The position numbers were made by a program, and so were the translations under genes. The notes under the pieces are model-generated. The model was not told where the DNA came from. It made no database searches and saw only the letters and a list, made by a program, of their open reading frames with translations. From the NCBI GenBank assembly GCA_947623455.1, contig OX392528.1:1502001-1566000 (forward strand): a stretch of 64,000 nt of DNA. Direction: 5' to 3'. Positions within the stretch are counted from its first letter, which is position 1; the number at the start of each line of letters is the position of its first letter. This DNA is from Mimachlamys varia (lineage: Eukaryota > Mollusca > Bivalvia > Pectinida > Pectinidae). Positions 63,301 to 64,000 of this stretch are shown one piece after another.

Positions 63301-64000
63301 TTTATAAGTAGGCATGTTGATTAGTGATTTATAAGTAGGCATGTTGGATTTAGTGATTTATAAGTAGGCATGTTGGATTTAATGATTTATAAGTAGGCAT
63401 GTTGGATTTAGTGATTTATAAGTAGGCATGTTGATTAGTGATTTATAAGTAGGCATGTTGGATTTAGTGATTTATAAGTAGGCATGTTAGATTTAGTGAT
63501 TTATAAGTAGGCATGTTGGATTTAGTGATTTATAAGTAGGCATGTTGGATTTAGTGATTTATAGGTAGGCATGTTGGATTAAGTGATTTATAAGTAGGCA
63601 TGTTGGATTTAGTGATTTATAAGTAGGCATGTTGGATTTAGTGATTTATAGGTAGGCATGTTGGATTAAGTGATTTATAAGTAGGTATGTTGGATTTAGT
63701 GATTTATAAGTAGGTATGTTAGATTTAGTGATTTATAAGTAGGCATGTTGATAAGTGATTTATAAGTAGGCATGTTGGATTTAGTGATTTATAAGCAGGC
63801 ATGTTAGATTTAGTGATTTATAAGTAGGCATGTTGATAAGTGATTTATAAGTAGGTATGTTGGATTTAGTGATTTATAAGCAGGCATGTTAGATTTAGTG
63901 ATTTATAAGTAGGCATGTTGATAAGTGATTTATAAGTAGGCATGTTGGATTTAGTGATTTATAAGTAGGCATGTTGGATTTAGTGATTTATAGGTAGGCA
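54339..64000. repeat. Array A8: 27/29-bp minisatellite, about 345 copies
   Basis: The + strand unit is TAGGCATGTTGGATTTAGTG then ATTTATAAG (29 bp); the 27-bp form reads GTTGATTAGTG. Subtypes include GGTATG, AGCAGG, ATACGTAGG, ATTAGTAGG and GTTAGATT. It runs off the right edge. It starts about 185 nt upstream of the SRBD1 exon 1 acceptor, so it lies in the preceding SRBD1 intron. The unit does not match any visible exon end. The consensus unit on the SRBD1 sense strand has no GT and no AG dinucleotide. Confidence 0.95.
57100..63000. repeat. Higher-order duplication in A8, period about 2.94 kb
   Basis: Rare variants recur in order. GGCATTTGGATT occurs at about 57456 and 60397 (offset 2941); TTGGACTTAGTG near 58233 and 61146; GGCGTGTTGG near 58512 and 61424; GGTATGCTGATT near 58542 and 61454. 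A related series begins again near 63640. The array therefore grew partly by block duplication. Confidence 0.82.

Noticed and set aside
1..64000. CRISPR-like reading of the regular repeats
   Set aside because: Units are contiguous with no unique spacers, and the genes are spliced animal genes.
1..64000. The arrays as an assembly artefact
   Set aside because: Not excluded, but units differ by many scattered substitutions and length variants, and arrays show edge decay and nested duplications, which fits real sequence. Exact copy numbers could still be wrong, especially for the near-identical 4-kb blocks in A6.

Overview
This window is nuclear DNA from an animal, most likely a marine invertebrate. 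Two GT-AG spliced genes are recognisable, XRCC3 and SRBD1. Two stretches of degenerate interspersed repeat (about 48.2-48.7 and 53.4-53.9 kb) resemble, from memory, repeats common in bivalve mollusc genomes; that placement is an inference. No RNA gene, CRISPR array, bacterial operon or intact transposon was seen. About 86% of the 64 kb is tandem minisatellite lying in introns, so almost all long open frames here are repeat artefacts.

Layout: XRCC3 (RAD51 paralogue, homologous recombination) is on the + strand. Five exons are present, at 14709-14798, 16135-16257, 17210-17355, 17679-17891 and 26461-26721, and its 5' end lies left of the window. SRBD1 (S1 RNA-binding domain protein 1, relative of bacterial Tex) is on the - strand. 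Its last eight coding exons run from 54154 down to the stop at 28111, and its 5' end lies right of the window. The genes converge tail to tail with 1.4 kb between their stop codons. Exon phases agree at every junction in both genes.

Eight arrays fill the introns: A1 (1-14340, 51-bp unit), A2 (14884-15927, 61 bp), A3 (16337-17200, 40 bp), A4 (17949-26234, 34 bp), A5 (29893-32089, 39/45 bp), A6 (33739-48051, 44/47 bp), A7 (48983-53332, 46/47 bp) and A8 (54339-64000, 27/29 bp). Several show nested higher-order duplications of 1.4-4 kb.

Main discovery: three SRBD1 arrays (A5, A6, A7) are tandem copies of an exon-intron boundary. Each unit is the last 15-33 nt of the adjoining SRBD1 exon plus the first 12-30 nt of its intron, so each unit carries a copy of the real 5' splice site. 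The pre-mRNA would contain about 54, 320 and 93 copies of the donors of three different exons. In A6 and A7 a downstream donor copy would bring in a stop codon. In A5 every unit is a multiple of 3 and the SRBD1 frame stays open for the whole 2.2 kb, so any donor copy could give an in-frame protein extended by 13- or 15-residue repeats. A1 may be the same kind of array, founded on an XRCC3 exon just outside the window. The pattern suggests repeated expansion starting at 5' splice sites.
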